Positions 52,804 to 64,000 of a DNA stretch of 64,000 nucleotides are shown here, piece after piece. Position numbers and translations under genes: made by a program. How positions within the stretch are numbered: position 1 is the stretch's first letter; each line of letters begins with the position of its first letter. This DNA is from Setaria digitata (Eukaryota; Nematoda; Chromadorea; Rhabditida; Setariidae), in the NCBI GenBank assembly GCA_003640385.1, contig RCAB01000227.1:34678-98677 (forward strand), given 5' to 3'. The notes below the pieces were generated by a model that did no database searches, was not told the DNA's origin, and saw only the letters and a list, made by a program, of their open reading frames with translations.

Positions 52804-55800
52804 TCAGCTCATTACTTCTGAATCATAAATCCCTGGACTGGTTAAGGTCCTCGTTTTGCGTTTCCTTAATGTCATTCCCAAACTTCGCTCGGGAATAACG
52901 CTTGGTCTTTTTCGAATCGGTGACTTAACCATCTGTTGATTTTTGCGACTATTCTGTTTTGGAGTACGTTTCGCACTATTTTTTCTAACTCCGCTTCCTT
53001 TTCGACTTTCTTCAACATCCTTAAAGCAGAAAATATTTGAGAAACAATTCTTCAACTAATTCAGATGCATTAAAATGAATATTAAGAACAGAAAATAGAG
53101 GAATTGCGTGTAATTCAGACGACATTTTAAAAAAGTAGTAAGTAGAACTGCCTGATGGATGAATTTAGAAACTAAATAAAAAAAATTTCTAAATAAAAAA
53201 AAAAAAAAAAATGAAAGAGCGATTCTTTCAGTGAAAATGCAAATTCAGATAATATTGAGGAAGTCTTTTTTCGCTTTTCCAAATACAGAGCGTTTCGCTG
53301 TACTGATAGTTTCGATGACAGAATAAATGCAAATTCAGATAATATTGAGTAATCGATGTAAATGATAAAAATAACGTACTGTGGTTGCTTCATGGATTAG
53401 CAGAGATTCTCTTTCATCGCTCATCGAATTCTGATCACATTCCTTAACTGATAATGTTTGCAAGGGGCATTTTGGATGGTGTGTAGGATGGAAATCGCCG
53501 TATAATATACCATCAGCAATTTCAACCATAGCAATCTTCAATAAGATATCTTTTTCGACAACAGATTTCTCGGTTTTGAATAGAAACTTGTATACATTTC
53601 AGCGACAAATTTGCCATGGGCAATTTTTAATACAACTGAAGAAATGCAGCTTATTACCATGTTCTACATTTTATTTTTCCACACATCATTAAATTCCCAC
53701 CAGTCTTCGCCTAAACCTAACCGTCCGTATTAGCTAGTAAAGTAAATAAGAATATGAGCTATGGAATAAATGACATGCGAGTAAGAATGCTAAATAATTT
53801 CTTTAAAACAAATCATTGTATTTGATACGTAAACCAAATCACTGAACCACTTACTGGATCTTTCTTGGTTCTGTGCAGTAAGTCACAATCGGCACATTTA
53901 TATAATTCGCGATTTTCCGCTGTTTTATTTAACCGGTACACACGATAGCCTTCGCCTTCCATAATTGCAATGTTCATATTTCCTTGTTCATCGACTAGCC
54001 TTGTATATTGTTCGTTCCCAACTTCATTACTTTCCCGTTGTAATGGAGTCTCGTAATCTACGCTATAATGACTACCAACATGTCAACTTTCATGTTTTTT
54101 TTTTCTTCCTTTTCTTTCATCATTCAATAACTTAAACCGGCAACAGCATTATTTCTCACCATAATCGTCTCAATACTTCAGAAATCAAAGCCAACGCAGT
54201 GTCTGCCTTATACTACTCGTATTCCTTACTATGCATTTCATACTAATATTCACTACCTTCTTGTGGATTCGCTTAAATTATCATTTCTCTATTTACGAAT
54301 ACTTTAATTTTCTTTTTTTTTTTTAAAGGATATTACTGCCACTGACACAAAAAGCAAGATCATCTGTGTATAAGCGCATAAGCATTTATTCTATAAATAG
54401 ATAAATCTGACCTGGATTTTTGCTTGTTCTCGTTAGTATCGTTCGTCTGCTGTAAGTAAACTATTGTTGATAAATAAAGGAAAACCAATCAATTTACACA
54501 GTATTTAACCACTATACCTTGCTGTAATTTAGATACATAACTTGATTCCAATTCTATGCAACAATTCAGAATACCTGTGACTCTACCAAATAGTGCTATC
54601 AGTTATCAGATACCAATAGCGACAATTGATAAACTTTTTTATTCGGTGTGAAATAGTTCTTTTAAAAGCTCTTTCATGAAGAAAAAAAAAACCACAGCTT
54701 AGAAATGTGATTTCTAACATAAATATCCGAAACAAAATAGTGAAATGAAATTGACTAAAGCACTGACCAACAAAATCTATGTCTATGCCTTTCACAGATA
54801 CGAAACGGTCTCATAACTTGGAAAAACAAGAATTCTGTAAAGTTTTGTATTCTGAGAAAAAAAAAGAAACATAGGTTCTTTAAAAAGAAAAAAAAGATAA
54901 TTACCTTTGCAACGGGGACAACTACGTTTGATGAACTCAGTGCAGCATACTGGAATAGCTGCTTCACAGCTTCGTCACAAGTAATATGTTGCGATTTGAC
55001 GCAATGAATCAGTCTTTTAACTTCTTCTTTTATTTCATTTCGAGATCTGAAATAAAGTCCCCTTATGACATTTTACAATAAAAATGAGTCTAAAAAACTA
55101 GCAAAATAGAAAAATGGTCTGTGGCTTCAAAAATCATATGCTATGTGTAACGTGTATAAGCGTGTGAAACATCAAATAGTTCTCATCACTGTAAAATATG
55201 TTGTAATAAAATCTGTGAAAATAATTTCTTTCACAAACTGTAAAAGAAACTACCGTGAGCAACCGGAACGCGGAACGATACCAGGCGTGCCTACCTGAAA
55301 AGAATTTTTTTATTTCAGCTTTTGGATATTCAATGATCAAGTCAGAGGAACAAAAATAAAAAACACCAAGGCGTTAAAATTGGCAACATACCGGCCCAAA
55401 TGTCCTTGTATATACATTACTTCCACCATAACGCTGCGGATTTACAAATTTTGGTATACCCACTAAGGCTCCCAAAGTCTGCTGCGCTGGGACACTTTCG
55501 ATGTAATAGTTTGCACTGCAACTCGGTACCACACTCTTCTCATGTTTTGAAATTCCATGGGTTTCCGATGTTGTCAGACTACTTGCAGAAGATTCAATGC
55601 CGGTTACAAACTTCGAATCACCTGAAGAAAATTCACCCATCAACACTCTCAAACGTTCATGAAAAGGTAGCACAGAGTTAATAGGACGTTATATTGCATT
55701 TTAATACATAGTAGTAAAGTACGACACAGTATAATACAGTCTAATTTTCTAACCATGACGAGATAAGCAAGTACTACTAATTTTTCAAGGATTAAAGAAA

Positions 55801-58157
55801 GAAGTGCATGACCATGAATATTTGCACACCATGCGAATCACTGCAACATTCACTTCCTAACTGCCGACAGTACAACTTCAAGCTGTATAAAGATCAGCAT
55901 CCCAAAGTTGGCTAGAACCAGCCCTCTAAAGGCTGATCTAATTTATTATAACAAAGTTTATTTCTCCAATACATGAAGCAGTACCAGCTGAAACGGCCTG
56001 ATTAACCATTTGCATATGTTCGGCATTTGTACCTCCTTCATTGACACGATATAATTTGTAACTACCATTTTCAGCGACCGCGATATGGGTCAATTTTCCC
56101 TCATTATCTAAAAGCCGAATAACCGGTGGTACCATTTTTGTAGCTGCTGCAGCTGATGCTGGTTGAGAAATGACGATCGGCAAATAAAGCTGGTTATTTA
56201 CTGCATCACTTTGCACTGTCGTCACTGGTAAACTGTAAGCGTTTACATTTAACGGATAAATAGATAAAAGGCAAAAGTCACTGCTAGGAAGATTCAGGGA
56301 ACTGCTAATTGAGGGTCTGACAATGAGTATATTCTGAAGAGTGTTAGACATATTTCACTCGTGATAGTGGAGCCTTTATAAGGAAAAAAAAAAAAAAAAA
56401 AAAAAAAGGTAAATTGCTACATATAACTTAACAAAAGATGAAGGAATGTACTGCTTCTTTATTCCGGAAAACTTTTTAGGATTTTTCAAGGTTCGGAAAC
56501 AGACCAGATTACTTCCAGTTTCAAACAATTTTTTGCTCAAAAAATTCTGCATTTTTCAATAAAAAAAGTACCTAATTCCACTGGTGGTATTTCCGGCGCA
56601 CTGACTGCTCGTCTCACCCATATTTGAAGCAGCACCATGAACTTCTATACCGCCTTCTGATTTACTGATTTGTGAACCATCTATATTCTGTTTAACGCCT
56701 GTTTTGCTCCTGGTACGATAAGAGACAGGTGATCTATTTTCACGACTTCTCACGGATGTGTCTGATGCTCTACTTCCACCTTTACTTGGGGAAGAACTGT
56801 TATTTTTGAATGCTTTTGCGCAACCACTCCGTTGATCTTGTTTCTGTAAATCATTCATAATAAGAAGTAATGTCATACTAACTAGTTTCTAAAAAAAGAA
56901 AAAATCAAAAGTTTTATCGGAAAATCACTCCAGTATTAAATGTAATTTGCTTGATCCTAATTCTCTCCAGCATGCAATGTTTATTTGATTGACATTTATG
57001 CTATTCGTGCATTACTTGCCTACCTATAATCAAAATGTCTTGTTGCATGGACGCAATAACTTACATATAACACATAGCACAACTTTAATTCATACCATAT
57101 ATCGACTTTTATGTAATTCGAATTAAAAAATTACATCCTTAAAGAGCATTAAAGCTACTCACCGCTAGCGCTTCATCGTTTGCCATTTTAACAACTTGCA
57201 ACCGAACTCCAATGGAAGTTACTTTCGCATCCATTAATAAAGAAAGCTGTTCAGCGGCTTTGGCATGAGACAGTCGGTGATTTTTAACTCGTCGAACAAT
57301 GTCCTTAACGATTGGTGCATCCCAGTCGTATTTGCTCTTCTTCCTTAAGGACATGACAGTTTTTTTAACTAATTTAATTAACAAAAATATCTTCATATAT
57401 CAAAGAAGAATTATGCTCCTTATTAATCAAAAGATATTTACACAGCAAACAAATAGAAAGAGGTCTACTTTAAAAGCAAATGAAAACCAAATATCTACAA
57501 AAGGAATCACCGCGAACAATCTTGCCATGTGAATAAAGAATTTTAAAGAAGCAATGCCCAACGTCGTCAGCATATGTTTTGAAAATGTCTGCGATGAACC
57601 TTGACTGTATGTTAAGATAAACATGTTTTAAGCTCACTCTGAGAACTACAAATCTGTCATAAAGAAAGTTTATGAAACATAATATTTGACTGTAAAAGCA
57701 TCATTACGACTTTCACATTTAAATTTAACGTACTTTGAATCCTCGTTTGTTAAATCTTCACCTTCGACAGCAGCACTTTGCAAACTTGTCTATAAAATAT
57801 CATTAAAGATAACAATGAAGATTATGAAGTTTACCACTCTGACATATTTTAAGAATCTGATCCAGAAACTGAAACTAAAACTACCTCTGCAACTTCGTTT
57901 ATCGTCCTCTCCAGCGCATCTTCTACGATTCCATTACTGTCGCCTTTGTTATCATTATGCTCTTCGTCAACTGCATCACCCTGACTGCTATCTAGAAATT
58001 TCTCGCTGAAATCTCGATCTTCGGCTGAGAGTTCACCAACCATAACCATTTGATCATGGATGCTTCCTCCACCATCCTGCTCAGTTCCTACTACTGTTGT
58101 TACGTTGTTTTCATTATAAAGTATTTCCAAATCCTCATCTTCTACCAATTTACTCAT
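52804..58157 (-). CDS. Unassigned nuclear protein with duplicated helical modules and a FLYWCH-like zinc motif
   Basis: Twelve minus-strand exons: 58157-57885, 57789-57734, 57343-57163, 56843-56572, 56232-55985, 55621-55392, 55294-55254, 55046-54905, 54449-54412, 54062-53855, 53535-53380, 53019-52804; 2061 bases, 686 residues. Residues 1-110 are acidic. A helical module (110-170: VKDIVRRVKNHRLSHAKAAE) recurs at 434-481 (IKEEVKRLIHCVKSQHITCD). After each comes a beta-like segment, GKLTHIAVAENGSYKLYRVN and then GNMNIAIMEGEGYRVYRLN. The second copy runs into YKCADCDLLHRTKKDP, then ILYGDFHPTHHPKC, a Cys-x2-Cys with a downstream His pair resembling FLYWCH-type zinc modules. A Ser/Arg-rich linker (171-260) and a basic tail (TLRKRKTRTLTSPG) suggest nuclear, possibly DNA-binding, function. 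I do not recognise the family. The 5' boundary of exon 5 is uncertain (56232 chosen; an acceptor about 40 bases upstream also keeps frame). Confidence 0.75.
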
Positions 58158-58718
58158 CCCTAAAATTACCAAAATCACTACATAGTTAAAGTCAATCAAG
58201 TAGATATCCATTAGCTAATATAACAAGCACAACGGACACCCTTAATTAACTTCTGATGAGTTTCTCAATTAATGGAGTCCACTGACCACATCTTTTGCTA
58301 ATATCTGTTTTAAAGATGGATTGTTCCACAGGTAAGACAAACAGGTTTTAAATGGCTATTCCCCACTCTTCCAACCTTCATCGCAAATTCACCTTCGCCA
58401 CTGGATGATATGGTCAATAACGAAAGTAAAAATCAGCACTCCGAAGACCGCTGACTGTTGAAATAGCTTATTAAAAAAAAAAAAAAAAAAGACAAACTTT
58501 GTATTTGATGACAAAGAAAGCATGAAATGACAAAAGTATTCCTCTAGGGATGATGTAAATTCCACCATAAAAAGCAAGCTATCAAGGAAATCACTACCAA
58601 GTTCTTTTTTATTAACAAACATATGCAACGATTAGTACGGAATATACATACATTTTTCAATGAAATACACCAGCATCAAAAATAAACACAAAAATTTCCA
58701 GTTAAATGTACAGACTGA
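58158..58718. other. Intercistronic region, Gemin6-like to zinc-finger-like gene
   Basis: 561 bases with the 3' UTR of the Gemin6-like gene. The frame at 58628-58389 (-) is hydrophobic low-complexity and not convincing. Confidence 0.5.
58160..58161 (-). promoter_or_regulatory. Predicted spliced-leader trans-splice acceptor (zinc-finger-like gene)
   Basis: On the minus strand ggtaattttag is followed by gg and the ATG at 58157. The upstream gene on the same strand (Gemin6-like) ends 561 bases before, so the two could share a transcript. Confidence 0.5.
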
Positions 58719-59864
58719 TTAATTTGTTGATGACGGGCTGATTTCAGGGACTTTTGAAATCAGTCTTTTCATCCTCGATAAAATAACAGCATTATCACAG
58801 AAACAATCCTCTGCTGTAAAGGGCGAAACGATACGCACGGCATCAAATAGAGTGATCGATCCATCACCGTTGCTTTTCACTTGTATTTGATTTTGTTCTA
58901 GCCATTCAATCAACTTTTTCCGCCTGAAAAATCAACTATAAATTCGATAAATCAAAAAATTTAATACCACACTGCAGCAAAAGTTAATCCAAAAATAGGA
59001 TGATCCGCGCAGAACGTTATCAAAATTATATTGTCATGACTGAACTTGGAACTTTCAGGATACAGTATGCCTTCTTTCAATGCCAATGAGATGTATCAAG
59101 CATATCAAATAATTCCACGGTCATTTCGACAATATTTTCAGTGTAATAAAAGAGAAAAACCTTCACAACACTGAAGCAACGAGTAATGAAAGGACGTAGA
59201 GTCTCAAAAATATTTTAAAGAGGGATGAAATGGAGATATTAGCCTTGAAAAGCTAACCAATCTAAAGACAAATACCTTTCTAAAATTTGTTGCTTGGACG
59301 ATTGTGGTGCTACTCTAAGCAATTTCCCAAGCCAAGATTCTAGTTCCGGAGTTTTCTTAATGCAACCATCTGGTAACTCATTGTCGTCATCAAATTTTCT
59401 TAAGTATTTAATTGATTGGCCAGGAATAACCTTTAATGATTTCGGTTCTGAAATAAACATTATTCATAAGAAAACTAATTTCCCACATTTATATCTATTT
59501 CAGCATGTTCTTTTTCGGTTCTGTATGCGAGGAAATCACCGGTATTTGTTATGAGTACTGCAGAAGCATTCGGTATAAAGAACTAAATAATTCGGAATGT
59601 GTAGGCAGGTGTTTCAAAGACCAAAGAAAAAATTAAACTGGAACTGCACTGATATAATTGGATTCAACAAACAACATTTAAAACTGTACCTCTATTACAG
59701 GAGAAAACGATTATTATCACGGAGCGGTCGACAGGATCAAAAGTGAATATATTACCACAGACGGTTTTGTTGTTGACCAAATCAACGGCTATCGGCTCAC
59801 CGCATAAATGATACATCGTGGATATGGACATATCAAGCACTGATGAAATACAAGCTTCATCCAT
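58719..59864 (-). CDS. GEMIN6: Gemin6-like SMN-complex subunit
   Basis: Minus-strand exons 59864-59690, 59447-59276 and 58923-58719, 552 bases, 183 residues (human 167). The N-terminal half is an Sm-like fold: GEPIAVDLVNNKTVCGNIFT, then FDPVDRSVIIIVF corresponds to human TTDPVSANIVLVNF. The C-terminal domain is clearer: ERRKLIEWLEQNQIQVKSNG, then FDAVRIVSPFTAEDCFCDNA and VILSRMKRLI align with ERKNSLKKWLEKNHIPIT, VLTIDPPYGPENC and IILSRVQDLI. Gemin6 pairs with Gemin7 in the SMN complex that loads Sm cores on snRNAs. The exon 1 donor was set at 59689 because only that phase joins REPKSLKVIPGQSI in frame. The start is the first ATG; the frame is open upstream but has no earlier ATG before its stop. 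Confidence 0.85.
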
Positions 59865-60244
59865 CTTACTATCTGTTACTCGATTTTTCTCGACTTCAGT
59901 TTGATTCCAGAGAACACCGACTGTAAAGTGTTGGAAAAACAACCAGGCGAAAACACGATGAACGTGATGACATCTATAAAAAGAAAATAAACTTTATAAG
60001 TGCTAAAAGCAGAAAACTATTACTGGCTAATACTAAGCAAAATATAATCAGTTGTTTGAAAAAATATGCAGAAAATTACTAGTTTTCCAAAATAGCCATA
60101 TTTGATATATGATGAATACACAAGAAGCTTTCTTCAGAGAACACTAACAATGTATCGAATTCATTTGGAAAAATTTGGAAATGACCGAAGAAAGACTGAG
60201 TAGCAATACGAAATCTACGAAAAATATCTTTGCTAGAACTATAC

Positions 60245-60343
60245 CTAAGCCATAGGAATATTATCAGAAATACAAGGTTCAGGAACAGGATGCAAATAAG
60301 AGAGTGCCGAAACTTTTCTAGATTCAGCAAAATATTCAATGAC
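60245..60343 (-). other. Isolated exon-like segment
   Basis: On the minus strand ttactttcatag is followed by a 32-codon frame (VIEYFAESRKVSALSYLHPV...) ending in TAG. It reads like a C-terminal exon, but I find no upstream partner exon and no family. Confidence 0.25.
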
Positions 60344-63056
60344 CTATGAAAGTAACGTGATTAAAATTTCGGAGATTTACTTCATAACATATAAAACCCT
60401 TCAGAAAAGACAAAATATAGCTGATACGGAGGACTCTTGTATATATGGACTTGAAATCCGAATTAAAACACTGCATTTAATGTTCGACTAAAAAAATACA
60501 AGTTCCTGACTCCTAGCAAACACTTATAATTGCAACACCTAATGTAAGATGACAATCTTATAAAATTCAGCAATCAATTTAATCTGACGGGACATAAAAT
60601 CAAAATCTAAATACATGTGAACTCAACCACTCGGCGAATCGGAACTTGAATACTCAAATACTAGCAGCGATATATGGTGGAATTGTGAAGAGAAAAGAAG
60701 CCGCTGTGTGGTGGCCACAAGCAATAGGACGCTATGCAAATGGGCATCTTCCTAGCTTCAACTTATCTTCAAATAACTCGCTGTGCAAATAACTCTGACC
60801 CAGCTACTATGAAAAATGATTGTTTTAAGCCAATTTATTAACGTAATAATCGTCGAGGAATGCAATTTGATATGCTCTTCAGCTTGAGTTTCTTAAATAA
60901 TTTTGTTAACTGGTCTGACAATTGGTAAATATCATAGGAGGAAACGAAAATTGTTTACTAATTATGATTGAAAAAAACCAACTTTATCTACAAGTATCAT
61001 TTGATACGTACGTAACTTGACAGTAACTGTACTTTTTAAGTTGTGTCATGATTGATTATATATTACTTTACACATGCATAAATAATACGTAATGTTTTGT
61101 ACTAGGATTAACTGAAGTTTTTTACTAAAAACATTGTAAAATATTGAAGAAAGATTTTTCAAAATTACGGAGATTCAACGATAAAATGTATGAAACTGTT
61201 AGTGCTCCCAAAGTTAGTCACACTAGTTTCAAGTTTCATTATTTACTGTAACTCTAATACAAAATTAAATTTGCTCTTCGAAAATACATAAGTGAAAAAT
61301 ACTAAGTGGGAAATTAGCGCTAGTTTAGAATTGCATTTGTCTGTGAGCAAAATTAATTTACTTTTTATCAAATCCTTCTTGAGATAAGCGAAATTAACTT
61401 ACTTTTACAAAATCCTTTTTGCGTTATAACATATGGGAATTAAGCGAAAATTAAAATGATCAGTAGGTTTTTGCGAATTTTTTGAAAGATTTTTGGATAC
61501 AGGATGTAGATTCTACCTAATAAGAAATTCAGCGCAGTAGGGAACAGATCAGAAAGGCATTCATTGTCAGCAGAAAATTTGACACAGTTATCTTCAGAAG
61601 TGCAATTAGCAAGTTCCTTACATTGTAATGATTGATATAATAACGAAAATGGATGATCAAAGTTTGAATCTTACTGTAACCTTATTGTAGATTTTTAAAT
61701 ATATAGTAAAAATGATAGGATATATAATAAGATTGATGGTTTATATTCGTACAGATAATATTAATCAAGGACTTTTGCAGCTATTTATGGTGGAATTCAA
61801 TTATAAGGTGAACTCATTTAAAAAAAAAAAAAAAAAAGATATTTAAAAGTGCTTCTTTATAAAATTTCAAAACATTTAACAATTTCTGCTCTCATGAGTT
61901 TATTCAGGATGAAAAAACTGAATATTTTAGAATATGCCAGGATAGAAATTCACTTCAAAAATTCAAACATCCTTACAAAGAATGTTCCATTTCAGATAAA
62001 TGTTCTCCCACCTCTTGCTGCATGCAAAGGTAGTAATAAAATCATACTGCTCTTAAGATCAAATTGAAAAATGTCACTAAAAAAACTAACAAAAAAAAAA
62101 GCGAAGATTTCATTTAATTCTGGTTACTTAAAATAAATTATCATTTATCAGTTTAGTGACATGCCAACAAATGAAATGCAAAGGTAGCAATGATTGGTTA
62201 TCAATTTGTCTATTTTTGAGATTTGTGAAGATGTGTTTTTTTCATTTAAATCCTACATAATTCAACTGATAACTAAATTTTCTAATTTTTTTTTAATTGT
62301 TTGCTTAATTTGCAGCAAACAAAAAACATTCAATGGACTACTGTAAATGTATTCCTGACGTAAAATGTTATCGTTATTAGAAAATTGATTAAGAACAAAG
62401 GAAAAATTGATAAATTCGCAATTAAATTATATTGCTCAAAAATCATGATTTGACATGCATTTAATATTTTAAAAATATTTTGCAATGAAGAAATTTATAT
62501 TCCAAATTGCTTCAGATTATTATCGGAACGGTTTTTTTAATGATGAATAAAATTTGGCATTAACTTAAAATTGTGCACTTTTTTCCGCAAATCTCATCTT
62601 TATTTCCCAGCCACATATATCTTTGTTCATATCTGAAGATTTAAAAATTGCCATAGATATTGTGAACGGTAAGTGATTCTTCAACAACAAAACTGTGTAC
62701 AGTAAGTGATTCTTCGACAATAACGAAAGGTACCACAAAAATAATTGGAAGCACTTTTGAAGAAACGACTGGCGCTGATGCTCACTATTAAATACTACAT
62801 TTTTGTGGCGCCAATTAAACAAAAGTTCCAAGCAGTACTGACAATCTTTAGTACCATGCTTATAGTGGTACTTCAATATCTATGATATTTGTGGTACCGC
62901 TGTACTACGCATTAAAAGAATTGTATTCATATGACAGAGAAAATCTTTTGATCATATAATTTTCTGAAGGTAATTTTATTTTATAAATATTTATAATTTA
63001 TAAATTTTATAAATGTAAGTACACAGATATATGGAATGATTTGTTGGTTAATTAAG
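60344..63056. other. 2.7 kb without a confident gene
   Basis: Flank between the Gemin6-like gene and the 3' end of the cathepsin gene. Around 60610-60795 (+) two frames are open at once in a less AT-rich patch, without ATG. Elsewhere AT-rich; a 15-base unit (agtaagtgattcttc) occurs twice near 62670-62715. Nothing else seen. Confidence 0.45.
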
Positions 63057-64000
63057 TTAATCAACTGGTAAAGGATTTTTGGATGATGGTACCAGTGGAT
63101 AACAGGAATAAAATCCTATTCCACACATGTTATCTTGATTTCGAGCCAGTTTTAGATAACCATTTTCTCCCCAATCACTGCTCCAACTGAAATTTGTCGC
63201 AATTACAGATAAGCAGCAGTTATTCTTGATAACTTTAATTAGAAAAATTCCACTAAAATTAGTCGCCATTTCTAAAACATTGTAAGCTAACTAATAATCA
63301 CTAACCTGTTCTTAATAAGCCAATAATCAACTGATTTTGTGGTACCATTTCTCAGTTTTATTTTATCTGTTCCATAGCCAACAGCAAGCATAGCGTGATC
63401 GACCGACTTTGAACAGATAGATGACGAGAATATACCTTCAATTATTAATAGATATTTGTTGTAAACGAACTTGATTTCCTGCTTAATTAAGAATCACAAA
63501 CTATATGAATGAACAATAGCTATTTTGGAAATTTTACAATTAAAATATTTCTTCAAAGAAACGATATATACGAGATAAGACTGTTAACCTTTACTATAAA
63601 AATGCAACATCGATGAATTAATCGCAACCGATATCGGTCCAACCACAACTAGAGCTGCTTGTAATTGTAGCTCATCACCTTCTGGGAGTAGTCTACCTCC
63701 ATAGGCAGTCGTTCCACGAGTCTCATTAGAATATCTGCAAGACTGTCGATAGCCATCGTATGGATATGATTCCTCCGTATCAATTCCATCATTATCTGCT
63801 ACGTATCGAAATGCCTGTAGTAAATCTCCAGTAGCAATAGCAATGAGGATATCAAAAAGTCTGTGAGTGATAACATGATCTGTAGTTTATTTTTATTTCC
63901 AAATTTTAATATTAAGGTTAAATAAGCAAATTTAAATTTAAACTGAAGGTAAAAAAAATAAAATTAAATTAAAAACAAACATCCAACATGTAACCGCCAT
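63057..64000 (-). CDS. Papain-family (C1A) cathepsin, 3' part, runs off the window
   Basis: Minus-strand exons 63186-63057, 63435-63306, 63814-63589 and 64000-63981 (incomplete). Spliced residues run GGYMLD, AFRYVADNDGIDTEESYPYD, GPISVAINSSMLHFYSKGIF, SVDHAMLAVGYG, YWLIKNSWSSDWGENGYLKL and end CYPLVPSSKNPLPVD. The catalytic His lies in VDHAML and the Asn in IKNSWSSDWG; the GPISVAI and ESYPY motifs and GGYM are typical of the cathepsin L-like group. The catalytic Cys and propeptide exons lie beyond the window. Filarial worms carry expanded cathepsin L-like families used in moulting and digestion; which member this is cannot be told here. Introns keep phase throughout. Confidence 0.9.

Noticed and set aside
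59865..59942. Upstream extension of the Gemin6-like protein to 59942
   Set aside because: The apparent start there is a TTG, not ATG; the conserved Sm-like region begins after the ATG at 59864.

Overview
The window is nuclear DNA from a nematode, most likely a filarial or other spirurid worm. It is very AT-rich, with short protein-coding exons, introns that mostly end in TTTCAG or TTTAG, and several start codons lying 1-10 bases downstream of such an AG, the pattern expected of spliced-leader trans-splicing. All gene models were built by reading exons, splice sites and codon phase by eye. Exon sums are multiples of three for every complete model, and most products align to well known eukaryotic families.

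Layout. 1-1565: 3' part of a REEP/YOP1-type ER-shaping gene (+). 2843-4596: CFDP1/BCNT chromatin-remodelling subunit (-). 5775-6731: signal peptidase subunit SPCS1 (+). 7349-13526: mitochondrial Lon protease in 19 exons (+). 14396-15428: an ICT1/mL62-like mitoribosomal protein that lacks the GGQ loop (+). 17823-19633: TTC1 (+). 20916-22479: complex I subunit NDUFA13/GRIM-19 (-). 23653-24906: ribosomal protein S19 (+). 25623-34105: WDR11 in 20 exons (+). 36864-40356: membrane-anchored thioredoxin-fold protein with Gln/His tracts (-). 44761-50154: PNISR-like SR protein (-). 52804-58157: a zinc-finger-like nuclear protein I cannot assign, built from duplicated modules (-). 58719-59864: Gemin6-like SMN-complex subunit (-). 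63057-64000: 3' part of a papain-family cathepsin (-).

How the genes relate. There is no specialised cassette. The left half carries mitochondrial functions (Lon, mL62, NDUFA13) and ER functions (REEP, SPCS1). From memory, the SPCS1/Lon/TTC1/NDUFA13 neighbourhood resembles a C. elegans chromosome I cluster (cosmid C34B2), so it may be old nematode synteny. On the right, Gemin6, the zinc protein and PNISR follow one another on the minus strand.

Oddities. Three single N bases each sit between near-identical direct copies (178, 165 and about 71 bp), which look like unmerged contig overlaps. WDR11 exon 2 has a 93% identical partial copy in the following intron, and 24 bases of WDR11 exon 1 recur in intron 8. 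PNISR has a GC-AG intron. No rRNA, confident tRNA, transposon, CRISPR array or bacterial insert was seen. I found no convincing new multi-gene system.
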